Assembly (NCBI GenBank): GCA_031274665.1
Contig: JAISPV010000120.1
Span: 1 to 8,135, forward strand
DNA from: Candidatus Methanoplasma sp.
GTDB taxonomy: Archaea; Thermoplasmatota; Thermoplasmata; Methanomassiliicoccales; Methanomethylophilaceae
Direction of reading: 5' to 3'
Length of the DNA: 8,135 bases
The translations under genes and the position numbers were made by a program. How positions within the stretch are numbered: the stretch's first letter is position 1; each line of letters opens with the position of its first letter. Shown here piece after piece: positions 1 through 5,537 of this stretch. The notes beneath the pieces were generated by a model that was not told where the DNA came from, ran no database searches, and saw nothing but the letters and a program-made list of their open reading frames with translations.

Positions 1-108
1 TTCGAGGATACCGTGCTTTTCTTCTTCGACTGCATCATCCCGGAATTGATGAAGAGACTCAATGTCACCGAAGAGGACATGCGGAAAAAACATGCCATCT
101 GGGTATGA
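1..108 (+). CDS. 3' end of an unrecognised protein gene (truncated by window edge)
   Basis: Frame 1 is open from the first base to a TGA at 106-108 and gives the last 35 residues of a protein, ending RKKHAIWV. The segment is amphipathic (an LFFFD stretch, then PELMKRLNVTEEDMRKK), which looks like C-terminal helices of a soluble enzyme. The piece vaguely recalls the last helix of TIM-barrel metal hydrolases such as phosphotriesterase-like proteins, but it is too short to assign and I do not name a function. Its stop codon directly abuts the stop of the convergent JAMM gene on the other strand. That abutment, plus sensible amino-acid composition, is why I treat it as a real gene end and not a chance open frame. 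Confidence 0.6.
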   Translation, partial: FEDTVLFFFDCIIPELMKRLNVTEEDMRKKHAIWV

Positions 109-609
109 TCATTCCATAATGATCAGCGGCGCCTTTTGCTGCTCGCCGCCGCTGCAGTAAAATGCGGCGAAGGTCGAGTCCGACGGATCGATCACGACGG
201 CGAACCCTATCTCGCTGCCGAATATGCCGAGATGCGTCCTTATGTCCACATCGGAAAGAAAACACCCTATCCCGAGATGGGAATGATACCAGCCGACGAC
301 CGCGTTCCCTTCGCATTTGTCTATCGAATCAAAAAGGTCCTCTATCGCTTCTTTCTTGAATCTGACGCTCACCTCGTCCGCATCCAGATCCGAAGTTGCC
401 GTGTCGGTCACCTTCACGTACGTCCCCTCCTCGTCCTTCAGGATTTGTCCTATCAGCAGTCCCATCACCTCCTTGTTCTCAAGGTATCCGGCCTCTGCGT
501 GGTCCGCCATCGCCGCTATCGTTCCCTCGGCGATGTAGAGGGATACGCCCTTTACCGGCCTTGTCCTGAACTCCGTCTCCGGCGTATCGGACGATAATAT
601 CTTAGGCAT
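109..609 (-). CDS. JAMM/MPN+ family metalloprotease, Rpn11-like deubiquitinase-type isopeptidase
   Basis: The 166-residue protein is essentially one MPN+ (JAB1/MPN/Mov34) domain. The JAMM zinc site is complete: Glu47 in the ENKEVMGLLIG stretch, then His109-x-His111-(x7)-Ser119-x-x-Asp122 in GWYHSHLGIGCFLSDVD. The GxGCxLSxxD form with a Cys after the second His is the pattern of eukaryotic Rpn11 and CSN5, with Leu where those have Pro. Known enzymes of this family hydrolyse isopeptide bonds after a C-terminal Gly-Gly, or process precursors. Here the likely substrates are conjugates of the ubiquitin-like protein encoded two genes upstream, and its Gly-Gly-Ala precursor; that role is inferred. 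It is the last gene of the E1-Ubl-E2-JAMM operon and overlaps the E2 3' end by 8 bp. I chose the ATG at 609 because a GGTGG motif lies 5 nt before it. An in-frame GTG at 618 would add three residues but has no upstream Shine-Dalgarno. It has no proteasome-subunit extensions, so it probably works as a stand-alone peptidase. Confidence 0.93.
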   Translation of the reverse strand: MPKILSSDTPETEFRTRPVKGVSLYIAEGTIAAMADHAEAGYLENKEVMGLLIGQILKDEEGTYVKVTDTATSDLDADEVSVRFKKEAIEDLFDSIDKCEGNAVVGWYHSHLGIGCFLSDVDIRTHLGIFGSEIGFAVVIDPSDSTFAAFYCSGGEQQKAPLIIME

Positions 610-1087
610 CACGCCCACCGTATCTTACTTCAGCTTCGAATTTGGGTTTGTTCCTGACATACCATCTCGCCGCTTCCATACACGAATCCGTGCCGTACGG
701 GTTCATGGGATTGGGGTCGGAGATCAGTTGTTCCACGCCTTTCACGAAGGAAAGGAGCGACGATCCGAACGACCAGTTGTCAAGTGTCTTCACACACACG
801 AACCCTCCGTCATCAGGCATCATTATGTTTGGATGGAATATCGGGGTCATCCACTTGGCCCTCGGTCTCTCGTAGGGATATTCCTCGGAGACAATGATGA
901 CGAAAACATGCTCGTTGCCTACTTTGTCCTTGGATATCCTCGCCGGAGTGTTCTTGAGCGCTATGCTTATCTCGATCGGAAACCCCGCCCTCTCCGGCAC
1001 TGCCGGGATCCTTATCCTCAGGTGGTCGTTAAGGCCCAGGATCTCGTTGTTGATCCTTTTTATCAGGACCGGCCTCACCAGGCCCAT
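602..1087 (-). CDS. E2 ubiquitin-conjugating enzyme-like protein (UBC fold)
   Basis: The 161-residue protein matches the UBC fold along its length. An N-terminal helix (RPVLIKRINNEILGL) precedes beta strands, then YP (70-71) and a proline-rich PYERP stretch. The HPN motif follows at 85-87 (PIFHPNI), with the active-site Cys98 in GGFVCVKTLDNW, Trp105, and the LISDPNPMNP segment (121-130) that resembles the LLSDPNPDDP of eukaryotic E2s. C-terminal helices close the domain (CMEAARWYVRNKPKFEAEVR). In E2s the Cys accepts the ubiquitin-like protein from E1 as a thioester, and the HPN Asn supports transfer to a lysine amine. Retention of both HPN and Cys suggests a working conjugating enzyme, and the intact HPN is the eukaryotic form. 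It starts 1 nt after the Ubl stop codon. Its Shine-Dalgarno (GGAG, 6 nt before the ATG) lies within the Gly-Gly-Ala codons of Ubl. The tail YGGRDA carries two glycines whose codons form the ribosome site of the next gene. Confidence 0.93.
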   Translation of the reverse strand: MGLVRPVLIKRINNEILGLNDHLRIRIPAVPERAGFPIEISIALKNTPARISKDKVGNEHVFVIIVSEEYPYERPRAKWMTPIFHPNIMMPDDGGFVCVKTLDNWSFGSSLLSFVKGVEQLISDPNPMNPYGTDSCMEAARWYVRNKPKFEAEVRYGGRDA

Positions 1088-1088
1088 A

Positions 1089-1331
1089 TCAGGCTCCGCC
1101 TTCCGGGTCCGGGATCATCTCGATGACGTCGTCATCCCGGAGGTTTATCTCGTCTATGCTTTGGTTCTTGTTAAGGAGTTTCGTTCCCTTTCTGAGCACA
1201 TATGCGCCGGCGTCCTTCCCCCAATATTCTGCTGCGGTATCGATTATGTCCTCTACCCTCTCATAGGACTCCAGTTCCATCCTTATGGACGAGTTGTTCA
1301 GCGTATTGACAACGGTAACCCTGACTGTCAT
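1089..1331 (-). CDS. Ubiquitin-like beta-grasp modifier protein ending Gly-Gly-Ala
   Basis: The protein is 80 residues, close to ubiquitin's 76. Its layout fits the beta-grasp: two N-terminal strands (MTVRVTVVNT, SSIRMELES), a helix (VEDIIDTAAEYWG), then YVLRKGTKLLNKNQSIDEINL and DDDVIEMI. The second half aligns by eye with ubiquitin's stretch from LIFAGKQLEDG onward to its tail. It ends PDPEGGA, so a conserved-type diglycine is followed by one extra Ala that would have to be removed before activation, probably by the JAMM protein of the same operon (inferred). It lies directly after the E1 gene, sharing an ATGA start/stop overlap, and 1 nt before the E2 gene. Its own Shine-Dalgarno (GGAGG, 7 nt before the ATG) is strong. 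It could instead be a sulfur carrier of the MoaD/ThiS/SAMP type, but an E2 next to it argues for protein conjugation. Confidence 0.88.
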   Translation of the reverse strand: MTVRVTVVNTLNNSSIRMELESYERVEDIIDTAAEYWGKDAGAYVLRKGTKLLNKNQSIDEINLRDDDVIEMIPDPEGGA

Positions 1332-2095
1332 TTCAATTCCTCCGTGTTGTGATTCGGACAGCTGCTGTCTTCCGGGACCTCGAGTTCCTGCATCGTCCCC
1401 GACAGCCCGTCGTAGTACATGACGTTCCTGATACTCAACTCCCTCCTACCTGATAATATTTTCATTGCCTCCCTTACCTGCACCGCGGCGATGACCGATG
1501 TGGTCGTTATCTCCGACGCGAGTTTTGGTACGAAAATGGTGCCTCCCCCCGTGCAGGAGAACCTCTCGTCCATCATCTTCATGTGCGAGCTGTTCATTCC
1601 GCATTCGAGGCAGGGCCCGTTCTCGAACACTACCTGCACCTTCCCTCTGAATCCGTCGGTGGCCCCGTCGATATACGGTATCCTGTGGTATCTCGCGTGG
1701 GAGTTCACGTGAAGCCTGGCGGAGATGTTGTCGAGGCACCCCATAACGATGTCGAACTCCCAATCCTCCGTTTCCTGTATCCTGGAGACGACCGGGACGA
1801 TCTCTGCGCCGGGATACAGACCGCCGGCCCTTTCCGCGACGACCTCTGCTTTCTTCCTTCCTCCGTCGGTCTCCCTGAAGAAGACGCACCTGCTGAGGTT
1901 CGATGCTACGATCTCGTCCATATCAACGACCGTGATCTTCCTGAATCCCGCCAGCAGCATGCATTTTACGACCTCGTTCCCCAGCGCGCCGGCGCCTGCC
2001 ACCAGACATCTGGTGTTCTGTATGCTGTCGAGGTCCAGCCAGTCTATCCGCCTCATCCTGTCGAACCTGTCGGCGTCGTATTCTCCTACCTTCAC
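1328..2095 (-). CDS. E1-like ubiquitin-activating enzyme (ThiF/MoeB/Uba4 adenylating fold)
   Basis: The 255-residue single adenylation domain has N-terminal basic residues (RFDRMRRI) like the RYxRQ arginine region of MoeB/E1. Next come GAGALG (34-39) for ATP binding, the acidic strand end DMDE (58-61), NLSRC (66-70, the NLxRQ motif), CLDN (120-123), and the crossover region with FSCTGGG and candidate catalytic Cys181. The final helix is ITTTSVIAAVQVREAMKIL. Family members adenylate the C-terminal glycine of a ubiquitin-like protein, and E1s then hold it as a thioester. Zinc-type residues are Cys162-x-x-Cys165 and Cys246-x-x-His249, so the usual fourth Cys is His. There is no ubiquitin-fold domain and no rhodanese domain, unlike canonical E1 or Uba4. 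The start is GTG at 2095: no in-frame ATG lies upstream, and a TATA box sits about 24 nt before it, implying a leaderless mRNA. It is the first gene of the Ubl cassette and overlaps Ubl by 4 bp (ATGA). Confidence 0.92.
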   Translation of the reverse strand: MKVGEYDADRFDRMRRIDWLDLDSIQNTRCLVAGAGALGNEVVKCMLLAGFRKITVVDMDEIVASNLSRCVFFRETDGGRKKAEVVAERAGGLYPGAEIVPVVSRIQETEDWEFDIVMGCLDNISARLHVNSHARYHRIPYIDGATDGFRGKVQVVFENGPCLECGMNSSHMKMMDERFSCTGGGTIFVPKLASEITTTSVIAAVQVREAMKILSGRRELSIRNVMYYDGLSGTMQELEVPEDSSCPNHNTEELK

Positions 2096-2114
2096 GCGAT
2101 ACCATCCGCTTGTG

Positions 2115-2122
2115 AATATAAA
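2115..2122 (-). promoter_or_regulatory. TATA box for the E1-Ubl-E2-JAMM operon
   Basis: TTTATATT on the minus strand is centred about 24 nt before the GTG of the E1 gene. In archaea the TATA box sits about 25 nt before transcription start, so the transcript should begin at or very near the start codon (leaderless). This is the only clear promoter before the four-gene cassette; the genes inside it overlap or lie 1 nt apart. Confidence 0.55.
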
Positions 2123-2139
2123 CGATAGACGGCGAGAGA

Positions 2140-2145
2140 TTTAAA
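2140..2145 (+). promoter_or_regulatory. TATA box for the zinc-ribbon membrane protein gene
   Basis: TTTAAA is preceded by a purine-rich GCGAGAGA that could be the B recognition element. It is centred about 24 nt before the ATG at 2167, which again predicts a leaderless transcript. It lies back to back with the E1 operon promoter within 71 bp, so the two transcription units may be affected by the same bound factors. Confidence 0.5.
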
Positions 2146-2166
2146 CCATGATGACGATGGACCGTC

Positions 2167-2364
2167 ATGTCCGTCAGGCTGCCTGAGCACGACCACTGCA
2201 AATTCTGCGGGGATCCCGTACCTTTCGAGCAGGCATACTGCTCGGAGGACTGTTATTGGAACGACCAGGCCAAGAACAGGAAGGAAAAAAGAAACAACAT
2301 CATATTCGTGGCGTTGACGGCCGCGAGCGTGGCGGCGATAGCGATCGCGGGCATTTTGTTGTGA
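2167..2364 (+). CDS. Small zinc-ribbon protein with C-terminal membrane segment (DUF2116-like)
   Basis: The 65-residue protein has a compact four-Cys zinc site, Cys11-x-x-Cys14 and Cys25-x3-Cys29 (HCKFCGDPVP, YCSEDC). A short basic linker (KNRKEKRNN) is followed by a hydrophobic stretch of about 21 residues to the C-terminus, so it is probably tail-anchored with the zinc knuckle in the cytoplasm. This layout matches archaeal DUF2116 proteins, whose function I do not know. No Shine-Dalgarno is evident, consistent with a leaderless mRNA. Other nearby ATGs (2148, 2151, 2157) are out of frame. It is divergent from the E1 operon, and its stop abuts the folP stop on the other strand. It has only four metal ligands, so it is not a RING finger and should not be called an E3. 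Confidence 0.82.
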   Translation: MSVRLPEHDHCKFCGDPVPFEQAYCSEDCYWNDQAKNRKEKRNNIIFVALTAASVAAIAIAGILL

Positions 2365-3168
2365 TCAGCGGCTTTGACCGAGGTATGACCGGACCTTGCG
2401 GACGTCGTGCACCCTCAGTATCCCCGCGCCGCTGTCCGCGGCGATCTTTGAGACGATGGCGGTCGCATCGTCCTTGTCCGTATCGGGATAATATTGCGAG
2501 AGGAACCTTTTTCTGGACGGCCCTATGAGCACCGTGTGGTCTCCGCCGAACCGCCCGCTGTCCGAAACGATCGCCATGTTCTGTTCGGCGGTCTTTCCGA
2601 AGCCGACTCCGGGATCGAGGATGATGTTCCTTTTGTCCATTCCTCTGCTGACCATGTGTTCAGCCCGCTCGTCGAGGAACCTTTTGATCTCGGCAAGGGC
2701 GTCCCCTTCCATCGTATCTGCCGCAAGGGTCTTCGGTGTCCCGTGCATGTGCATGATCACTGCCGGAACGCCGCGGGAGATGACGACGTCGGCCATCGCC
2801 TCGTTCCTCAGCCCCCATATGTCATTGACCATGGATGCCCCGGCCTTCACGGACCCGTCTGCGACGCGCGGCTTCGCGGTATCTATCGAGATCGGCACAC
2901 CGACGGTGGGCGCAAGCTCCTTTATCACACCGATCACTCTTTTCAGCTCCTCTTCCTCCGATACGGGGTCCGAGCCGGGCCTGGTGGATTCTCCTCCCAC
3001 GTCCACTATGTCCGCGCCTTCGTCGATGAGGCGGTACGCATGTTCCAGCGCATCTTTCTTTGAAAAATGTGCGCCTCCGTCCGAGAAGGAATCCGGCGTA
3101 ACGTTCAGTATTCCCATTATCAGCGGCCGGCCGTCCCGGCTTCCCCAGAGGTCGGAAGGATACTTCAT
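2365..3168 (-). CDS. folP: Dihydropteroate synthase
   Basis: The enzyme joins 4-aminobenzoate to the pterin pyrophosphate in folate synthesis. The 267-residue TIM-barrel protein has the family signatures in order: GILNVTPDSFSDGG (19-32), GGESTRPG (58-65), SIDT (94-97), ND (115-116), MHMHGTP (139-145), DPGVGFGK (185-192), GPSRKRF (216-222) and RVHD (252-255). These cover the pterin pocket, the two mobile loops and the phosphate-binding Lys/Arg residues. Length is slightly under the usual 270-285. It is the last gene of an operon. Its ATG shares one base with the TGA of the Fe-S protein gene (TGATG) and no Shine-Dalgarno is seen, so it probably depends on translational coupling. A bacterial-type DHPS in an archaeon fits organisms that make tetrahydrofolate. 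Its grouping with a racemase homologue and an Fe-S oxidoreductase has no obvious metabolic logic. Confidence 0.95.
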   Translation of the reverse strand: MKYPSDLWGSRDGRPLIMGILNVTPDSFSDGGAHFSKKDALEHAYRLIDEGADIVDVGGESTRPGSDPVSEEEELKRVIGVIKELAPTVGVPISIDTAKPRVADGSVKAGASMVNDIWGLRNEAMADVVISRGVPAVIMHMHGTPKTLAADTMEGDALAEIKRFLDERAEHMVSRGMDKRNIILDPGVGFGKTAEQNMAIVSDSGRFGGDHTVLIGPSRKRFLSQYYPDTDKDDATAIVSKIAADSGAGILRVHDVRKVRSYLGQSR

Positions 3169-4265
3169 CAGAGGTTGGCGTCAACCAGTTCCGTCAGGTC
3201 CACTATCTTTACCTTTCTGTCGCCTGCGGCCGCGGTCAGGTTCGCGACGCAGAACGGGCATGCCGTTACGATCACGTTCGCGGCGCCGGCCTCTTCCAGT
3301 CTTGTCCCGGCGATATCCATCGCTTCCTCGGGGTAAGCTGACCTCACTCCTCCGCCTCCGCCGCAGCAGTGGCTGGCGGATTTGTTGAACTTCATTTCCT
3401 TGAATGCTATGCCGGGGACTTTCTTCAGCACTTCCCTGGGGGGCTCGTATACCTTGCAGTGCCTCCCGAGGTGGCAGGGGTCGTGGTACGTGACGTTCAC
3501 TTCGCCCAGGGGCTTCAGCTTCAGGTCCTGTTTCGCCAGGAACTCCGACATGTGCAGCACCGTGAACGGAACGTCCACGAACTTGGGGTACTCTATCTTG
3601 AACATCCTGTAGCAACCTGAACAGGAGAGGACCAGTGTCTCTACCCCCAGCGCCTTTATCGCCTCGACATTCTTTTTCATGAGCGCGATGCTCTTCTCCT
3701 CGTCTATACCGATCCTCTGAAGGACCGACCCGCAGCATACCTCGTCAACGGTGGTGAAGTCCGCGCCCAGTTTCTTCAGTATCGAGAGCGACGCTGCGGC
3801 GATCTTCTTTTCTCTGTATGCGGCCGTACATCCCGCAAAATACCCGATCTTTGCTTTGTGCGGCGCTGTCCCGAGTGTTTTCACCACGGTCTCCTTCTCC
3901 CCGTACGGGTTGCCGTATTTGTCCACGCTGTCCGCGACGGCCTTGTGCTTGGGGAGAATATGCCCGCTCTTCACCAGGTCGGAACGGCACAGCTCTATCA
4001 CTTCGACGATATCTACCGTTGAAGGGCAGCGCCTTACGCAGTCCGCACAGGTGGTGCAGGTGTAGATGTTCTCGATCACGGAGTCGTCTGCGTCCAGGCC
4101 TCCTGTCAACAGTCCGTAGGTAAGGATTATCCGTCCCCTTGACGACCCTGCGTCCCACCCGACCGATTTGAACGAGGGGCATACGCTCTTGCAGAATCCG
4201 CACATGGTGCAGGTATTCAGCGCTTCATTCACTTTTTTTATCTTGTCAGCTTCGAAATCGCTCAT
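3168..4265 (-). CDS. HdrD/GlcF-like Fe-S oxidoreductase: two [4Fe-4S] motifs plus two CCG domains
   Basis: Two N-terminal ferredoxin-type motifs (Cys19, 22, 25, 29 and Cys70, 73, 76, 80) are followed by two cysteine-rich CCG domains. The first has Cys146, CysCys177-178 and Cys215-x-x-Cys218; the second has Cys264, CysCys300-301 and Cys336-x-x-Cys339. This 365-residue plan is that of HdrD, the Fe-S/CCG part of thiol:fumarate reductase TfrB, and the Fe-S subunit of glycolate or lactate oxidases (GlcF, GlpC). These proteins pass electrons between a dehydrogenase or disulfide and a membrane carrier or partner. No membrane segment, HdrE or FAD-binding GlcD partner lies in the window. The protein follows a LarA homologue by 1 nt, so a 2-hydroxyacid-related redox role is plausible but inferred. 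I chose the ATG at 4265; the in-frame TTG at 4274 would overlap the upstream gene and is a poorer start. All cluster cysteines are present. The exact substrate cannot be told from sequence. Confidence 0.88.
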   Translation of the reverse strand: MSDFEADKIKKVNEALNTCTMCGFCKSVCPSFKSVGWDAGSSRGRIILTYGLLTGGLDADDSVIENIYTCTTCADCVRRCPSTVDIVEVIELCRSDLVKSGHILPKHKAVADSVDKYGNPYGEKETVVKTLGTAPHKAKIGYFAGCTAAYREKKIAAASLSILKKLGADFTTVDEVCCGSVLQRIGIDEEKSIALMKKNVEAIKALGVETLVLSCSGCYRMFKIEYPKFVDVPFTVLHMSEFLAKQDLKLKPLGEVNVTYHDPCHLGRHCKVYEPPREVLKKVPGIAFKEMKFNKSASHCCGGGGGVRSAYPEEAMDIAGTRLEEAGAANVIVTACPFCVANLTAAAGDRKVKIVDLTELVDANL

Positions 4266-4266
4266 T

Positions 4267-5508
4267 TTACTCAACCCTGGGTATTGTTACGCTACCATCC
4301 ATCAATACTATGACCTTCGCGTCAGGTTTCTGTCTGAGCGCTTCCTTCACAGCGGCGTCCACCGTTGGGAACGGTGTAATGTTGGCGGCCTTTATCATCT
4401 CCGGATCCAGGTCCGTTACCGCCCATATCTCTGCCCAGACCGCTATCTCGGCCATCTTGGCCGCCTTGTGGTATCCGAGCTTGTATTCTTTGCTTAGGTT
4501 CTCAAGCACCTGCTTGGGATCCTTCGAGGAGGAAAGCTGCGTGAGGAATGTCGGATGACCCACGCCCTCCCTGCATTTGGCGACCATTATTATCTTTCCC
4601 CCTTCCTTGAGCGCCCATTTTCCGTTGTCCAGCGCCTTCTGGGATTGGTATAGGTCCACATCCATCGGGTACGGCGCCACCGAGATCACGATGTCGGCCT
4701 TCCGGGGTATCGGAACGGAGAACACCTGGTTCGCCCATTCCACCGCCCGGTCGAACGCCGGATTCAGGCTCCCCGATGCCACTTTGTAAATGTGCTGGTG
4801 CCTGTCGAGGACCATCTGTATCGAGAATATCTCCTTACCCTTTACAACTTCCAGGGCGTCCATCATGTCCTCGTGTACGGGGTTGCCCTTGAGGACCAAG
4901 GACTGCGCCTCCTCCCTCATGGCCAGTTTGTGGTTGGTCTCTATTGTCTTATACGATGCTACCCCGGGAAGGAATGATTTTCTGCCGCCGGTGTATCCGG
5001 CGAAGTAGTGAGGCTCGACGCTTGTGATTATCACCAGCCTGTCTGCCTCCACGGCGATCTTGTTGACCTCCATGGGGGTGCCGTTCTTCGATGTCCCCAG
5101 ATTGACGCACTCCGATTTCTTGGCGTCGTGAGATATTATTCTGTCTTTCAGGACCCCGTAATGCCTGCCGAACACGAAGTCGTATTCCTCGTGCGTCATA
5201 TCTCTGTGTGTTCCGGTAGCTATCAGATATCTGGCTATGCGCAGGTCCATCCTTTTTGAGAGCGCGTCCAGCACTTTTGCGGTAGGGGTCGGCCTTGTCC
5301 CGTCGTTCACGATGAAGACGATGTCCTTTCCTCCTTCGAGGAATTTGGACAGCGACTTATATCCGATCGGATCGTCTATGGATTCGTTTATCACTTCGTC
5401 CGGATCCCTGCATTTGACATCCAAAGGATAGAATGTTCCAATGTAATTCTTGTCCGGGACCTCGATCTTCTGAACCCCGTCCTTCCCGTACTTGATATCG
5501 ATTATCAT
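4267..5508 (-). CDS. larA: LarA-family protein, nickel-pincer-nucleotide racemase homologue (lactate racemase-like)
   Basis: The 413-residue protein has the two-domain LarA layout. It carries DGTRP (69-73), ATGTHR (97-102, His101), EPHYFAGYTGGRKSFLPG (165-182, with His167 and Lys177), NH (192-193) and YQSQK (287-291). By position these correspond to residues reported for Lactiplantibacillus LarA: the Asp/Arg pair, the catalytic His pair, the Lys that tethers the nickel pincer nucleotide, a nickel His, and the Gln/Lys pair for substrate. The active site therefore looks intact. LarA interconverts D- and L-lactate; many homologues act on other 2-hydroxyacids, so the substrate is open. Cofactor synthesis genes (larB, larC, larE) are not in the window and would be needed elsewhere. 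It is the first gene of the larA-hdrD-like-folP operon, starts at the ATG at 5508, and has AT-rich promoter sequence upstream. Confidence 0.88.
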   Translation of the reverse strand: MIIDIKYGKDGVQKIEVPDKNYIGTFYPLDVKCRDPDEVINESIDDPIGYKSLSKFLEGGKDIVFIVNDGTRPTPTAKVLDALSKRMDLRIARYLIATGTHRDMTHEEYDFVFGRHYGVLKDRIISHDAKKSECVNLGTSKNGTPMEVNKIAVEADRLVIITSVEPHYFAGYTGGRKSFLPGVASYKTIETNHKLAMREEAQSLVLKGNPVHEDMMDALEVVKGKEIFSIQMVLDRHQHIYKVASGSLNPAFDRAVEWANQVFSVPIPRKADIVISVAPYPMDVDLYQSQKALDNGKWALKEGGKIIMVAKCREGVGHPTFLTQLSSSKDPKQVLENLSKEYKLGYHKAAKMAEIAVWAEIWAVTDLDPEMIKAANITPFPTVDAAVKEALRQKPDAKVIVLMDGSVTIPRVE

Positions 5509-5537
5509 GTGAGACCAAACCCCAGAATCACAGAGCC

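Noticed and set aside
610..618. GTG at 618 as the start of the JAMM gene
   Set aside because: No Shine-Dalgarno precedes it, while GGTGG lies at good distance before the ATG at 609.
602..625. E2 tail YGGRDA as a second ubiquitin-like diglycine tail
   Set aside because: The protein is a UBC-fold enzyme, and its Gly codons are exactly where the Shine-Dalgarno of the next gene is needed.
1089..2095. Sulfur-carrier (MoaD/ThiS) system for molybdopterin or tRNA thiolation
   Set aside because: The E1 and Ubl alone would allow this, but the adjacent E2 with an active Cys and the JAMM isopeptidase point to protein conjugation. It remains a secondary possibility.
109..2095. Bacterial CBASS Cap2/Cap3 or BIL defence operon
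   Set aside because: No nucleotidyltransferase, effector or fused E1-E2 is present, and the E2 HPN and Rpn11-like JAMM motifs look eukaryote-like. A defence role is not excluded, but nothing here supports it.
1583..2128. Long plus-strand open frames opposite the E1, E2, JAMM and folP genes
   Set aside because: They are antisense shadows of high-GC coding sequence; the minus-strand frames carry clear catalytic motifs.
2167..2364. The small zinc-binding protein as the missing RING E3
   Set aside because: Only four Cys ligands (CxxC and CxxxC) are present, where a RING needs eight. The layout matches a DUF2116-type zinc ribbon with a membrane segment.
4266..4274. TTG at 4274 as start of the HdrD-like gene
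   Set aside because: It would overlap the end of the larA-like gene, and an ATG follows three codons later, 1 nt after the upstream stop.
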